NCBI GenBank assembly: GCA_017478085.1
Contig: JAFVEE010000067.1
Location: forward strand, 1 to 41,074
Source of the DNA: Prevotella sp.
GTDB taxonomy: Bacteria > Bacteroidota > Bacteroidia > Bacteroidales > Bacteroidaceae
Reading direction: 5' to 3'
Length of the DNA stretch: 41,074 nucleotides
Every line of letters begins with the position of its first letter. The first letter of the stretch is position 1. The position numbers and the translations under genes were made by a program. Below the pieces are notes generated by a model, which ran no database searches, had not been told where the DNA came from, and saw only the letters and a program-made list of their open reading frames with translations. Below, piece by piece: positions 32,610-40,002 of the stretch.

Positions 32610-35051
32610 ATGAAGAAACTACTATCAGCAAGCCTGCTGCTGGCCTCGACTCTGGCAGCACAGGCACAGGTGAGCATCGACATCGACGCTCAGAACCGAG
32701 GACCGAAGATCAGCCCCACGCACTACGGCATCTTCTTCGAGGACATTAACCACGCTGCCGACGGCGGTCTGTATGCCGAGCTCATTCGCAACCGCTCGTT
32801 CGAGGACGGCCCCTACTACGGCGCACCCGCCGACATGCAGGGCTGGAGCACCTGGGCCTCGCTGCCCTTGCAGCTGAAGGCCCGCCTCATCCAGCCCACG
32901 AAGAAGACGCCCCTGCTGAACGGCGTGCAGCACAACGCCCTGGAGCTGACCATCGATGCCACGGCCGAGCGGCCCGTGAAGCTCATCAACGAGGGCTTCT
33001 GGGGCATCAACGCCGTGCAGGGCCGCAACTACCGCCTGTCGTTCTGGGCAAAGGGCAAGTACAAGGGCAGCATCAAGGCCCGCCTGTTCAAGGGCGAGGA
33101 TACCTACGCCGAAACGACCGTAACGGCCTCGGGAACCGAGGGATCTGCCTGGACCAAGTACACTGCCGAGCTGACTGCCGACCAGAACAACCCGAAGGCG
33201 CAGTTCGCCCTGGTGTTCGACGGCAAGGGAACCCTTCAGCTCGACGTGGTGAGCCTCTTCCCGCCCACCTTCAAGAACCGCGAGAACGGCATGCGCCCCG
33301 ACCTGGCCTCGATGCTCTACCAGATGCACCCGAAGTTCATGCGCTTCCCTGGCGGCTGCTTCGTGGAGGGTCAGGAGAGTCCTGAGAACGCCTTCCGCTG
33401 GGAGCGTACCATCGGCCCCATCGAGGAGCGCGAGGGCCACTGGAACGTGAACTGGGGCTACCGCACCACCGACGGCATTGGCTTCCACGAATACCTGCAG
33501 CTGGCCGAAGACCTGGGTGCCAAGCCCCTCTACGTGGTCAACGTGGGTCTGTGGCATGGCGGCATGACACCCATTGACAGCCTGCAGCCCTGGATCGACG
33601 AGACGCTGGCTGCCCTGGAGTATGCCAACGGCCCGGTGACCTCGAAGTATGGTGCCCTGCGCGCCAAGAACGGTCACCCCGAGCCCTTCAACATTGAGTA
33701 CCTGGAGATTGGCAACGAGAACAACCAGCCTGACCCCACCCAGCAGAGCGACCACTACTACGAGCGCTACGACAAGTTCCGCCAGGCCGTCCATACCAAG
33801 TACCCTGACATCAAGCTCATTGGCAACCTCGTGGCCTGGGGCGATGACGACCCGAAGTGGGGCAGCACGCTCGACGTGGAACTGCTCGACGAGCACTACT
33901 ACCGCACTCCAGGCTGGTTCACCGATGCCTTCCATAAGTACGACGCTTATCCCCGCACGCTGCCCAATGGCAAGCCTGCCCCGAAGATCTACGTGGGCGA
34001 GTATGCCGTGACCAACGGCTTCGGCGACCTGGGCAACCAGAATGCCGCCCTGGGCGAAGCCGTCTATATGATGGGTATGGAGAATAACAGCGACATCGTG
34101 CCGCTGAACTCCTACGCCCCCATCTTCGTCAATGAGAACGATGCCAAGTGGCGTCCTGACATGATTCGCTTCAACAGCCACCAGGTCATGGGCACACCTT
34201 CCTACTACGTGCAGATGCTCATGCCGCAGAACGTGGGCAAGCAGGTGGTGCGCGTGGAGCAGACGAACCCCTATCAGGGCCGGAAGCTGAAGCCGCTCAC
34301 GCCGAAGCAGAGCCGCGCCGGATTCGGCACCTGGGGCACGCAGGCCTCGTTTGAGACGAAGCAGAGCGTAGAGAAGGTCTATGGCGACTGGCAGGAGGCC
34401 GACGGCATTGTGCGCCAGACGGGCCACAAGGAAGCCACCATCTGCCTGCAGAACAAGACCATCGACAGCGACCACTACAAGCTGAAGTTCCGTGCCCGCA
34501 AGGACGATGGCGCCGAGGGTTTCCTCATCATCTTCAACTACGTGAACGAGAAGAACTACTGCTGGCTGAACTTCGGTGGCTGGGGCAACACGCAGCACGC
34601 CATTGAGCAGGTGGGCAGCGGCGGCAAGCTGCAGACCGCCATGCGCCGTGGCCACGTGGAGACTGGCCGCTGGTACGACATCACCCTGCAGGTGGATGGC
34701 GACAGCGTGAAGGCCTGGCTCGACAAGGACCTGGTGTTCGACACGGTGCTGAAGCACGACGAGACGAAGGGTGTCTTCTCTTCGGCCACCATCGACGACG
34801 AGGCCGGCGAGATGATCGTGAAGGTGGTGAACACCAGCGAGGACGGCACCACCGCCTGGCTGAACCTGAAGAACTTCACCCCGGCCTCGGCCCGCGTCAT
34901 TCGCCTGGCTGCCAACGATGGAATGGACGAAAACTCGCTGCCCAACCCCACCAACATCAGCCCCCGCGAGCAGCAGCTCTCGCCCGACTGCGACCGCATC
35001 CTGCTCGACGTGCCCGCCTACTCGCTCAACATTGTGAGAATCAAAAAGTGA
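32610..35051 (+). CDS. Secreted alpha-L-arabinofuranosidase GH51 with lectin-like insert
   Basis: 813 residues. A signal peptide (1-19, ending AQA) is followed by the GH51 barrel (GIFFEDINHAADGGLYAEL, MRFPGGCFVEG). The acid/base is Glu370 in LEIGNENN, then LLDEHYYRTPGWF, and the probable nucleophile is Glu464 in YVGEYAVT. Between ~560 and ~725 an inserted beta-sandwich (KLKFRARKDDGAEGFLIIF, YCWLNFGGWGN, RWYDITLQVDGDSVKAWLD) looks like a LamG/concanavalin-type carbohydrate-binding module. The C-terminal beta-domain resumes after it. It starts 15 bp after the first GH51 gene, its closest relative here, and the two probably split the work on differently branched arabinans. The stop codon lies inside a terminator-like hairpin. 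Confidence 0.92.
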   Translation: MKKLLSASLLLASTLAAQAQVSIDIDAQNRGPKISPTHYGIFFEDINHAADGGLYAELIRNRSFEDGPYYGAPADMQGWSTWASLPLQLKARLIQPTKKTPLLNGVQHNALELTIDATAERPVKLINEGFWGINAVQGRNYRLSFWAKGKYKGSIKARLFKGEDTYAETTVTASGTEGSAWTKYTAELTADQNNPKAQFALVFDGKGTLQLDVVSLFPPTFKNRENGMRPDLASMLYQMHPKFMRFPGGCFVEGQESPENAFRWERTIGPIEEREGHWNVNWGYRTTDGIGFHEYLQLAEDLGAKPLYVVNVGLWHGGMTPIDSLQPWIDETLAALEYANGPVTSKYGALRAKNGHPEPFNIEYLEIGNENNQPDPTQQSDHYYERYDKFRQAVHTKYPDIKLIGNLVAWGDDDPKWGSTLDVELLDEHYYRTPGWFTDAFHKYDAYPRTLPNGKPAPKIYVGEYAVTNGFGDLGNQNAALGEAVYMMGMENNSDIVPLNSYAPIFVNENDAKWRPDMIRFNSHQVMGTPSYYVQMLMPQNVGKQVVRVEQTNPYQGRKLKPLTPKQSRAGFGTWGTQASFETKQSVEKVYGDWQEADGIVRQTGHKEATICLQNKTIDSDHYKLKFRARKDDGAEGFLIIFNYVNEKNYCWLNFGGWGNTQHAIEQVGSGGKLQTAMRRGHVETGRWYDITLQVDGDSVKAWLDKDLVFDTVLKHDETKGVFSSATIDDEAGEMIVKVVNTSEDGTTAWLNLKNFTPASARVIRLAANDGMDENSLPNPTNISPREQQLSPDCDRILLDVPAYSLNIVRIKK

Positions 35052-35074
35052 TGCGCCCTCACTGCGCATCACTT
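35046..35074 (+). terminator. Hairpin overlapping the GH51 stop codon
   Basis: A perfect 11-bp stem (arms AAGTGATGCGC and its complement) with a 7-nt loop that includes the TGA stop at 35049-35051. The following bases are ACACTT, a weak tail. It probably ends the GH51 transcript, backed up by the long palindrome 33 bp downstream. Confidence 0.6.
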
Positions 35075-35106
35075 ACACTTAGCAACCATTAGGTCATTAG
35101 AAGTCA

Positions 35107-35188
35107 TTAGGCACGGAAAAACGCGGATAAACACGGGTTTTTAGTCATAGAACAAAAACAGTGTTTATCCGCGTTTTTCCGTGCCTAA
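35107..35188. repeat. Long palindromic element, copy 2
   Basis: A perfect 28-bp inverted repeat (35107-35134 and 35161-35188) with a 26-nt spacer that itself has a 6-bp inner stem (GTTTTT/AAAAAC). It lies between the convergent GH51 and LruC-type genes. It is the inverted relative of the element at 27703-27784, but with undamaged arms. It could terminate both converging transcripts. Confidence 0.9.
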
Positions 35189-35198
35189 AGAAAACGGA

Positions 35199-37079
35199 TT
35201 ATTTTGCCACTTCCTCGAGCACCACGTTGTTATACCAGTCGGTGTAGCGGCTGTACTTCATGCTCCAGTACTTAAAGTCGGGATAGGCCGTCTCTATGTG
35301 GCGGCGCTCCAGCGGCCAGCACCAGTTGCCCGGTACCAGAATCATTTGCGGCGTAGTGCCCGTTGAGGGCGCTCCGATGGTCAAGGCACGAACGAGGCTA
35401 CGGCTGTCGGGCAGCATCACGCGAATGGCGAAGTTGCCCATATTGCCGCGGCCGGCCTTATCACAGGTCACGGTGAAATCCTCGCTCACGGTCAGGGGAA
35501 TAGTCTGTCCGGGCTTTCCCTTGTCGGTAATCGTGTTGATGAGGGAGTATGTGCCCTCGCTGCTGGGCTGAATAGTGGGCACGATGAGCTGGTGAACCTC
35601 GCCCAGGTCGGTGCTGCCATAGACGATATTGGCGGGATAGATACCACCGGCGGCCAGCGGAGTGATGTAGGCCGTGGTCTGTCCGGCCACGTGGCTCACC
35701 GAGAACACAATGTCGTTGAAGTCGTAGTCTTCGGTAGAACCCAGGTCCTCGCAGGCAATGATCCACGACTGCGGCTCCACGATGTTGTCGATGTCGTCGT
35801 CGCCTTCGGGCTCCTCGCCCGTTTCCACGTCGATGGGCTTCTTGAAGTTGCCCGTGGCAAAGAACACCACGTCGTTCTCGTCGAAGTCAGTCCAGTCCTC
35901 AAAGCCCAGGATGGTGGTGCCGCGGAAGTTGTAGGTCACGGCCCGGTCGTGGTAGGCAGCGTCATAGTAGGCGCGCGTCCAGTCGTTGTACTGCGACATC
36001 GAGTTGAAGATGAAGTCATAGTAGCCGTTATGGTCGATGAAGAAGGCAATGTGCGTGCCCTTGGGGAAGTTGTAGGAAGCACGGTCCTGAGCATCGAAGT
36101 AGACCAGTCGGAAGGCCGTTCCGCGCGTCCAGATATTGTCATTGTTCCAGCTCAGGTAGTCTACGTTTCCGGCCAGGTCCTGATAGTCCGTGCCGTTGTA
36201 GCTTATCTTGATGTAGTTTGCCGGGGCCTTGTCGGTAACCAGGAACTTGCGTGCCTGGGCCGGATCCTCGCCGTCGCGCCAGTAGTAGTAGCCAAAGAGG
36301 TCGGTGCCGCTGGTCACGGTGTAGTTCAGCGTCATGGTCACGGGGCCGTCGTCCTGCATCACATACTGCACGTCGCCCGAGAACTCACCGCTGTATTTCG
36401 ACAGGTTGTCCTGCCACTCCTGGAAGGGGCCGTTCTGGCCGAAGATGGCGCGGAAGTCGCTGGCCTTCCACGGCTCAATGTCGGTGTTCATCGTCACGTT
36501 GTTCAGCGTGTAGAGCGTCTCGGTGAAGTCGTAGTTCGTCCATTCGCCCGTACCATTCTCCTTTCGGCTGGGGTTCTGCATCGTGCGCACCACGGCCTGG
36601 CCTATGGTGGTGGGGCAGCTCTCGGCCGAGGCGGCGCGCGTGGCGCGGGCATTGGCCTGCGCCTGGCCGATGATCACCTGGCCGTCCGTGATGGGCAGAT
36701 AGCCGTTCACGGGCTTCTCGTCGGCATTCTGCGCCAGCACAAACACGCTGGTGGCATCGGGCAGCATGTCGAGCAGCAGCGTGGTGGGCTGCCCGTGCAC
36801 CTGCGTCTTGCCCAGCAGCTGGGCATGTCCGCTCACGGGGTTCTCGGTAAAAATGCGCACGGTGTACTCCCCACGCAGGTTGATGTAGGCCCTGACCCCC
36901 GTGGCCATATTCCAGGTCTGCTCTTCGTCTATTTCGCCAAACTTGTTCTGCCAGCCTTGCTGGTAGTCCACGGCGTCATGGTTTGGGTCGTAGAGGTCGG
37001 TCTCTCGCGAGCATGCCCCCATCATCACGGCTCCTGCTGTCATGGCAAGCAGCATGCCCTGCATCTTCATTTTCTTCAT
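35199..37079 (-). CDS. LruC-domain lipoprotein
   Basis: 626 residues from the ATG at 37079. The lipoprotein signal has its lipobox at MMGACS (Cys23). The body is mostly beta-structure with two acidic, calcium-binding-like motifs: FEDWTDFDENDVVF at ~393-406 and EDLGSTEDYDFNDIVF at ~444-459. The latter is the signature of LruC/DUF4114-DUF4842 proteins of Bacteroidota, which are surface or secreted lipoproteins of unknown function, sometimes linked to adhesion or glycan capture. The frame extends 11 codons upstream through the promoter, so the downstream ATG was chosen. It converges on the GH51 genes and diverges from the TM-AraC gene. Confidence 0.82.
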   Translation of the reverse strand: MKKMKMQGMLLAMTAGAVMMGACSRETDLYDPNHDAVDYQQGWQNKFGEIDEEQTWNMATGVRAYINLRGEYTVRIFTENPVSGHAQLLGKTQVHGQPTTLLLDMLPDATSVFVLAQNADEKPVNGYLPITDGQVIIGQAQANARATRAASAESCPTTIGQAVVRTMQNPSRKENGTGEWTNYDFTETLYTLNNVTMNTDIEPWKASDFRAIFGQNGPFQEWQDNLSKYSGEFSGDVQYVMQDDGPVTMTLNYTVTSGTDLFGYYYWRDGEDPAQARKFLVTDKAPANYIKISYNGTDYQDLAGNVDYLSWNNDNIWTRGTAFRLVYFDAQDRASYNFPKGTHIAFFIDHNGYYDFIFNSMSQYNDWTRAYYDAAYHDRAVTYNFRGTTILGFEDWTDFDENDVVFFATGNFKKPIDVETGEEPEGDDDIDNIVEPQSWIIACEDLGSTEDYDFNDIVFSVSHVAGQTTAYITPLAAGGIYPANIVYGSTDLGEVHQLIVPTIQPSSEGTYSLINTITDKGKPGQTIPLTVSEDFTVTCDKAGRGNMGNFAIRVMLPDSRSLVRALTIGAPSTGTTPQMILVPGNWCWPLERRHIETAYPDFKYWSMKYSRYTDWYNNVVLEEVAK

Positions 37080-37109
37080 AGTCAATATGTTATAATAGCT
37101 ATTACGCTG

Positions 37110-37125
37110 CAAAATTACAAAGTTA
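37110..37125 (-). promoter_or_regulatory. Two tandem -7 boxes for the LruC-type gene
   Basis: On the minus strand TAACTTTG (37118-37125) is directly followed by TAATTTTG (37110-37117). Either could serve. The nearer one lies 30 bp before the ATG at 37079. Confidence 0.5.
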
Positions 37126-37191
37126 TCGCAATAGTTGGCAACAACGGAGCGTTAAATAAACCAAAAATCGTCGCATATCGCAAAAAAGTTG

Positions 37192-37199
37192 TACCTTTG
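37192..37199 (+). promoter_or_regulatory. Promoter -7 box for the TM-AraC regulator
   Basis: TACCTTTG on the plus strand, 51 bp upstream of the ATG at 37251, giving a leader of about 45 nt. It diverges from the LruC-type promoter with ~66 bp between the boxes. Confidence 0.55.
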
Positions 37200-37250
37200 C
37201 AGCCAAAAAAGTGCTAAACTGTTACTAAGGCGATTTTTCAATCATAGAAG

Positions 37251-38450
37251 ATGGATACGCTCGAACAAATATCACCACGGACCATACTGTTCTTCATGCT
37301 CTACGGTGGAGCAGCAGTGGTGGCTGCCATCCTGTTCCTCTACATACTGCTGCGCAGGGGCAACGCTTTCGCGGCCAACATCACACCGCCGTTGCGGCTG
37401 CGCCGCTGGGCGGCGGCATTCTTTGCCGTGGCAGCCGTGGGCCATCTGTGGTGGTTCCTTTTATACACCTTTTCCGGCTTCACCCGTTCCTGGGGCTTTG
37501 TGGAGCTCGTCGTGCTCGACTGCTTTATGATGCTGACCACCGTCTACGGCACCCTGCTCTCTATGCTCCAGGACCGCAGGCGACCCGTATGGCCCTTCGT
37601 CGCCGCCATGGCACCCATCGTGGTGCTTGGAGGGCTGCAGATAGTCTGGCCCGGCACCAACTTCGTGCCCCCCATTATTCTCTACACGCTGCTGCTCTAC
37701 GTGGTCTTTATTATATATATGGTGGTGGCCATCAGGCAATATGGCCAGTGGCTGCGCGACAACTACGCCGACCTGGAGCATAAGGAGGTATGGCAGAGCC
37801 ACGCGCTGCTCATCTTGTTCTTGCTGCTGCTGGCTATCTATGGGTTCACTACCGACGGCCCGTCTATGTTTCTCCTCCGCATCGCCGACTTCGTGCTCTT
37901 CGGCCTGTTGCTGTGGCGGGTGGAGACGTTGCCCACCCTCGACCCAGACGCCATTCCCGGGGAAAGAGGAGACAATAGCTGTGCCCATGAACCTGATGGC
38001 AGCGGCGCTCACGCCCCCCGCCCTGAGCGAAAGGCTACGGGGCAGCGCGACGGCGGGCACTCCGGTGCTGCTGGCCTGCAGGGCAAGAATGGGGTCGGCG
38101 ACGAGGTTCTGGCCAGCATAGGGCAACTGCTGACCGAGCGGTGCGTGGACACGGGGCTCTATCTGCAGCACGACCTGACGCTTGCCCAGCTTTCGGCCAC
38201 CATCGGTTTCAACCGCACCTACCTCAGCCAGTATTTCTCAAGCCAGGGCATGAACTACAATGCCTACATCAACGGGCTTCGCATCAACCACTTCGTCAGT
38301 CTCTACCAGGAGGCTGTTGCCGCCCAGCGCACCTTCACCTTGCAGCAGCTGGCCAGCGACAGCGGCTACGGTAGCTACAGCACCTTCAGCCTGGCCTTCA
38401 AGCAGCGCATGGGGCAGAGCGTGACAGCGTGGATGCAGGAAACGAAGTAA
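37251..38450 (+). CDS. Multi-TM AraC-family transcription regulator
   Basis: 399 residues. The N-terminal ~225 residues are six to seven TM helices (first at ~13-35), with charged loops such as LQDRRRP and RQYGQWLRDNYADLEHKEVWQS. A Gly/Ala/Pro-rich, poorly conserved linker (~235-280) leads to a C-terminal AraC domain (~285-398) with LAQLSATIGFNRTYLSQYF and LQQLASDSGYGSYSTFSLAFKQRMG. The DNA-binding domain should face the cytoplasm and be gated by something sensed in the membrane. The ligand is unknown. The next gene encodes a paralogue of only the membrane part, and a set of phased direct repeats lies between them. It probably controls the downstream efflux genes (inferred from position). Confidence 0.85.
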   Translation: MDTLEQISPRTILFFMLYGGAAVVAAILFLYILLRRGNAFAANITPPLRLRRWAAAFFAVAAVGHLWWFLLYTFSGFTRSWGFVELVVLDCFMMLTTVYGTLLSMLQDRRRPVWPFVAAMAPIVVLGGLQIVWPGTNFVPPIILYTLLLYVVFIIYMVVAIRQYGQWLRDNYADLEHKEVWQSHALLILFLLLLAIYGFTTDGPSMFLLRIADFVLFGLLLWRVETLPTLDPDAIPGERGDNSCAHEPDGSGAHAPRPERKATGQRDGGHSGAAGLQGKNGVGDEVLASIGQLLTERCVDTGLYLQHDLTLAQLSATIGFNRTYLSQYFSSQGMNYNAYINGLRINHFVSLYQEAVAAQRTFTLQQLASDSGYGSYSTFSLAFKQRMGQSVTAWMQETK

Positions 38451-38519
38451 GAGCCCCGTGGGGTCTTGCAAAGGGCGGATTTTGGAGGTTGCGCGGCTTT
38501 AAAAAAATCGATGCGCAAC

Positions 38520-38586
38520 TTTCAAAATCTACAAAAAAATCGGGGGCGACTTTCAAAATTTACAAAAGTTGTTTCAAAATCTACAA
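38520..38586 (+). repeat. Three helically phased 15-bp direct repeats, probable AraC operator
   Basis: TTTCAAAATCTACAA at 38520-38534, TTTCAAAATTTACAA at 38551-38565 and TTTCAAAATCTACAA at 38572-38586. Start-to-start distances are 31 and 21 bp, close to three and two helical turns, so all copies face the same side of the helix. They lie upstream of the -7 box at 38636 and directly downstream of the TM-AraC gene, as expected for sites bound by that regulator. Confidence 0.75.
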
Positions 38587-38635
38587 TTTCTTTTGTAACA
38601 GCCATTTCGGGCTATGAAAATTTGAAAAAAATGGT

Positions 38636-38643
38636 TAACTTTG
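38636..38643 (+). promoter_or_regulatory. Promoter -7 box for the TM-protein/efflux operon
   Basis: TAACTTTG, 32 bp before the ATG at 38676 and 49 bp after the last direct repeat. It would transcribe the three genes that follow, which are separated by 10 and 30 bp. Confidence 0.6.
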
Positions 38644-38675
38644 TCGACACGTTATAATGACAAAGCACTATCATT

Positions 38676-39401
38676 ATGTACGAATTTCAAGGACTGCATG
38701 ACACGTTTTTCATCATGCTCTATGGCACGGCGGCATGGCTCGCCCTGATGGCATGTGTGTATCTGCTCTGCCGGCACGACAATGTCGTTGCCGACGATGT
38801 GAGGTCGAGCCGCACGCTGCGGCGCTGGGCAGCGGCTTTCATGGCAGCGGTGTTCGCGAGCCATGTGTGGTGGGCGGTGCTGGGGCAAGAGTTCCTGGCC
38901 GACGACCGTCTGGTGCGCAACATCGTGGCCATCACGCTCGACCGGCTGACGTTGTTCCCGCTGATGATGTGCGTGCTGATACGCATGCTGCAGGACCGCC
39001 GTCGCCCGCTCTGGCCGCTCATCCCCCTGTTTGCACCCATAGCCGTGGCGGCTGTTGTGTGCATCGCTACCCGCAGCGATGCCTTCGAGCCAGTAGTGAA
39101 GTGCTATACGCTTGCCCTGGCCGTGGTCTTCCTGATATACTATGTCCGCGCCGTCAGGCAATACGGGCGGTGGCTCCTCGACAACTATGCCGACCTGGAG
39201 CGCAAGGAGGTGTGGCAGAGCCTGCTGCTACTGGCTTTCATCCTGTTCGTCCACATTGCCTATTCCACGAACGGGGGTGCCCTTTTCGCGGAGTATCTCA
39301 CGCAGGTGAACACCTTCTTCATCATCGCCTTCCTGCTCTGGCGGGTGGAGACGTTGCAGGAGCTGAACAGTGAGGAAAACGAAATATGCGAATTAAAATA
39401 A
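38676..39401 (+). CDS. TM-only paralogue of the AraC regulator
   Basis: 241 residues, six to seven TM helices. It matches the membrane half of the protein at 37251-38450 throughout: RTLRRWAAAFMAAV, LQDRRRPLWPLIP, VRQYGRWLLDNYADLERKEVWQS and LLWRVETL. It stops where the linker would begin (NSEENEICELK), with no AraC domain in any frame before the next gene starts 10 bp later. It is therefore an intact short protein and not a frameshift product. By analogy it may pair with the full-length regulator in the membrane and modulate it, or be the sensor proper. That role is inferred. Confidence 0.8.
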   Translation: MYEFQGLHDTFFIMLYGTAAWLALMACVYLLCRHDNVVADDVRSSRTLRRWAAAFMAAVFASHVWWAVLGQEFLADDRLVRNIVAITLDRLTLFPLMMCVLIRMLQDRRRPLWPLIPLFAPIAVAAVVCIATRSDAFEPVVKCYTLALAVVFLIYYVRAVRQYGRWLLDNYADLERKEVWQSLLLLAFILFVHIAYSTNGGALFAEYLTQVNTFFIIAFLLWRVETLQELNSEENEICELK

Positions 39402-39411
39402 AAAACGTAAG

Positions 39412-39972
39412 ATGAAAACAAGATTCAAGAAAAATGCCAAGATTTTCGACATTGTGATTACCGCCGTCGGCGGCACGCTGTCGGTGGGCGTCATGATCTA
39501 CGCCATTTTCCATTTCGGTCTGGGCGAGGCCTGGCCCGAACTCGTGCTCAACCTGTTCTACATTGCCTGTCTGGCGATGATCTGGATGTACTTCTTCGAC
39601 TCCCCGCGCATCAACACCCAGCAGTTCAACTACTGGTGTTCCATCTCGGTGGGCATAACGGTGCTGCTGCGCGACATCCTCTTCGCGCCTCCGCTGGCCT
39701 ACTATGGCCTGCACCTGGTGTGCCTCACGCTGTCGGTGCTGCTGCTCTGCATGCTCACGTTCTTCTATGCCCGCAAGGACTGGAAGAGCTACTCGAAGGG
39801 CAACCTCTGGGCCATCTGCGTCGTCGATATGCTCATTGCCGCGCTCTACAACCTCGACATCTACTTGGAGCCCATCAACGAGTACACCGACTATATGCTC
39901 ACCGAAATCTGGATTCGTCCCACCATCACCTATGGCCTCGTGGCCTGCTTCGTCACCGAAACCGAGGATTGA
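39412..39972 (+). CDS. Integral membrane protein, unknown family
   Basis: 186 residues with about five TM helices (near 11-36, 44-62, 74-92, 97-120 and 131-150) and a basic N-terminus (MKTRFKKNAK). I do not recognise a family. It lies 10 bp after the TM-only paralogue and 30 bp before the adaptor gene, so it is probably part of the same operon. There are no obvious catalytic motifs. It may be an accessory subunit or another membrane sensor. Confidence 0.75.
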   Translation: MKTRFKKNAKIFDIVITAVGGTLSVGVMIYAIFHFGLGEAWPELVLNLFYIACLAMIWMYFFDSPRINTQQFNYWCSISVGITVLLRDILFAPPLAYYGLHLVCLTLSVLLLCMLTFFYARKDWKSYSKGNLWAICVVDMLIAALYNLDIYLEPINEYTDYMLTEIWIRPTITYGLVACFVTETED

Positions 39973-40002
39973 ACAATCATTACTAAATAAAAATAAAAAA
40001 CA

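Noticed and set aside
30072-35051. A polysaccharide utilisation locus
   Set aside because: No SusC or SusD homologue is in the window, so the enzymes alone are not called a PUL.
38640-39401. TM-only gene as a frameshifted AraC regulator
   Set aside because: The next gene starts 10 bp after its stop and no frame between them encodes a helix-turn-helix, so nothing remains of an AraC domain.
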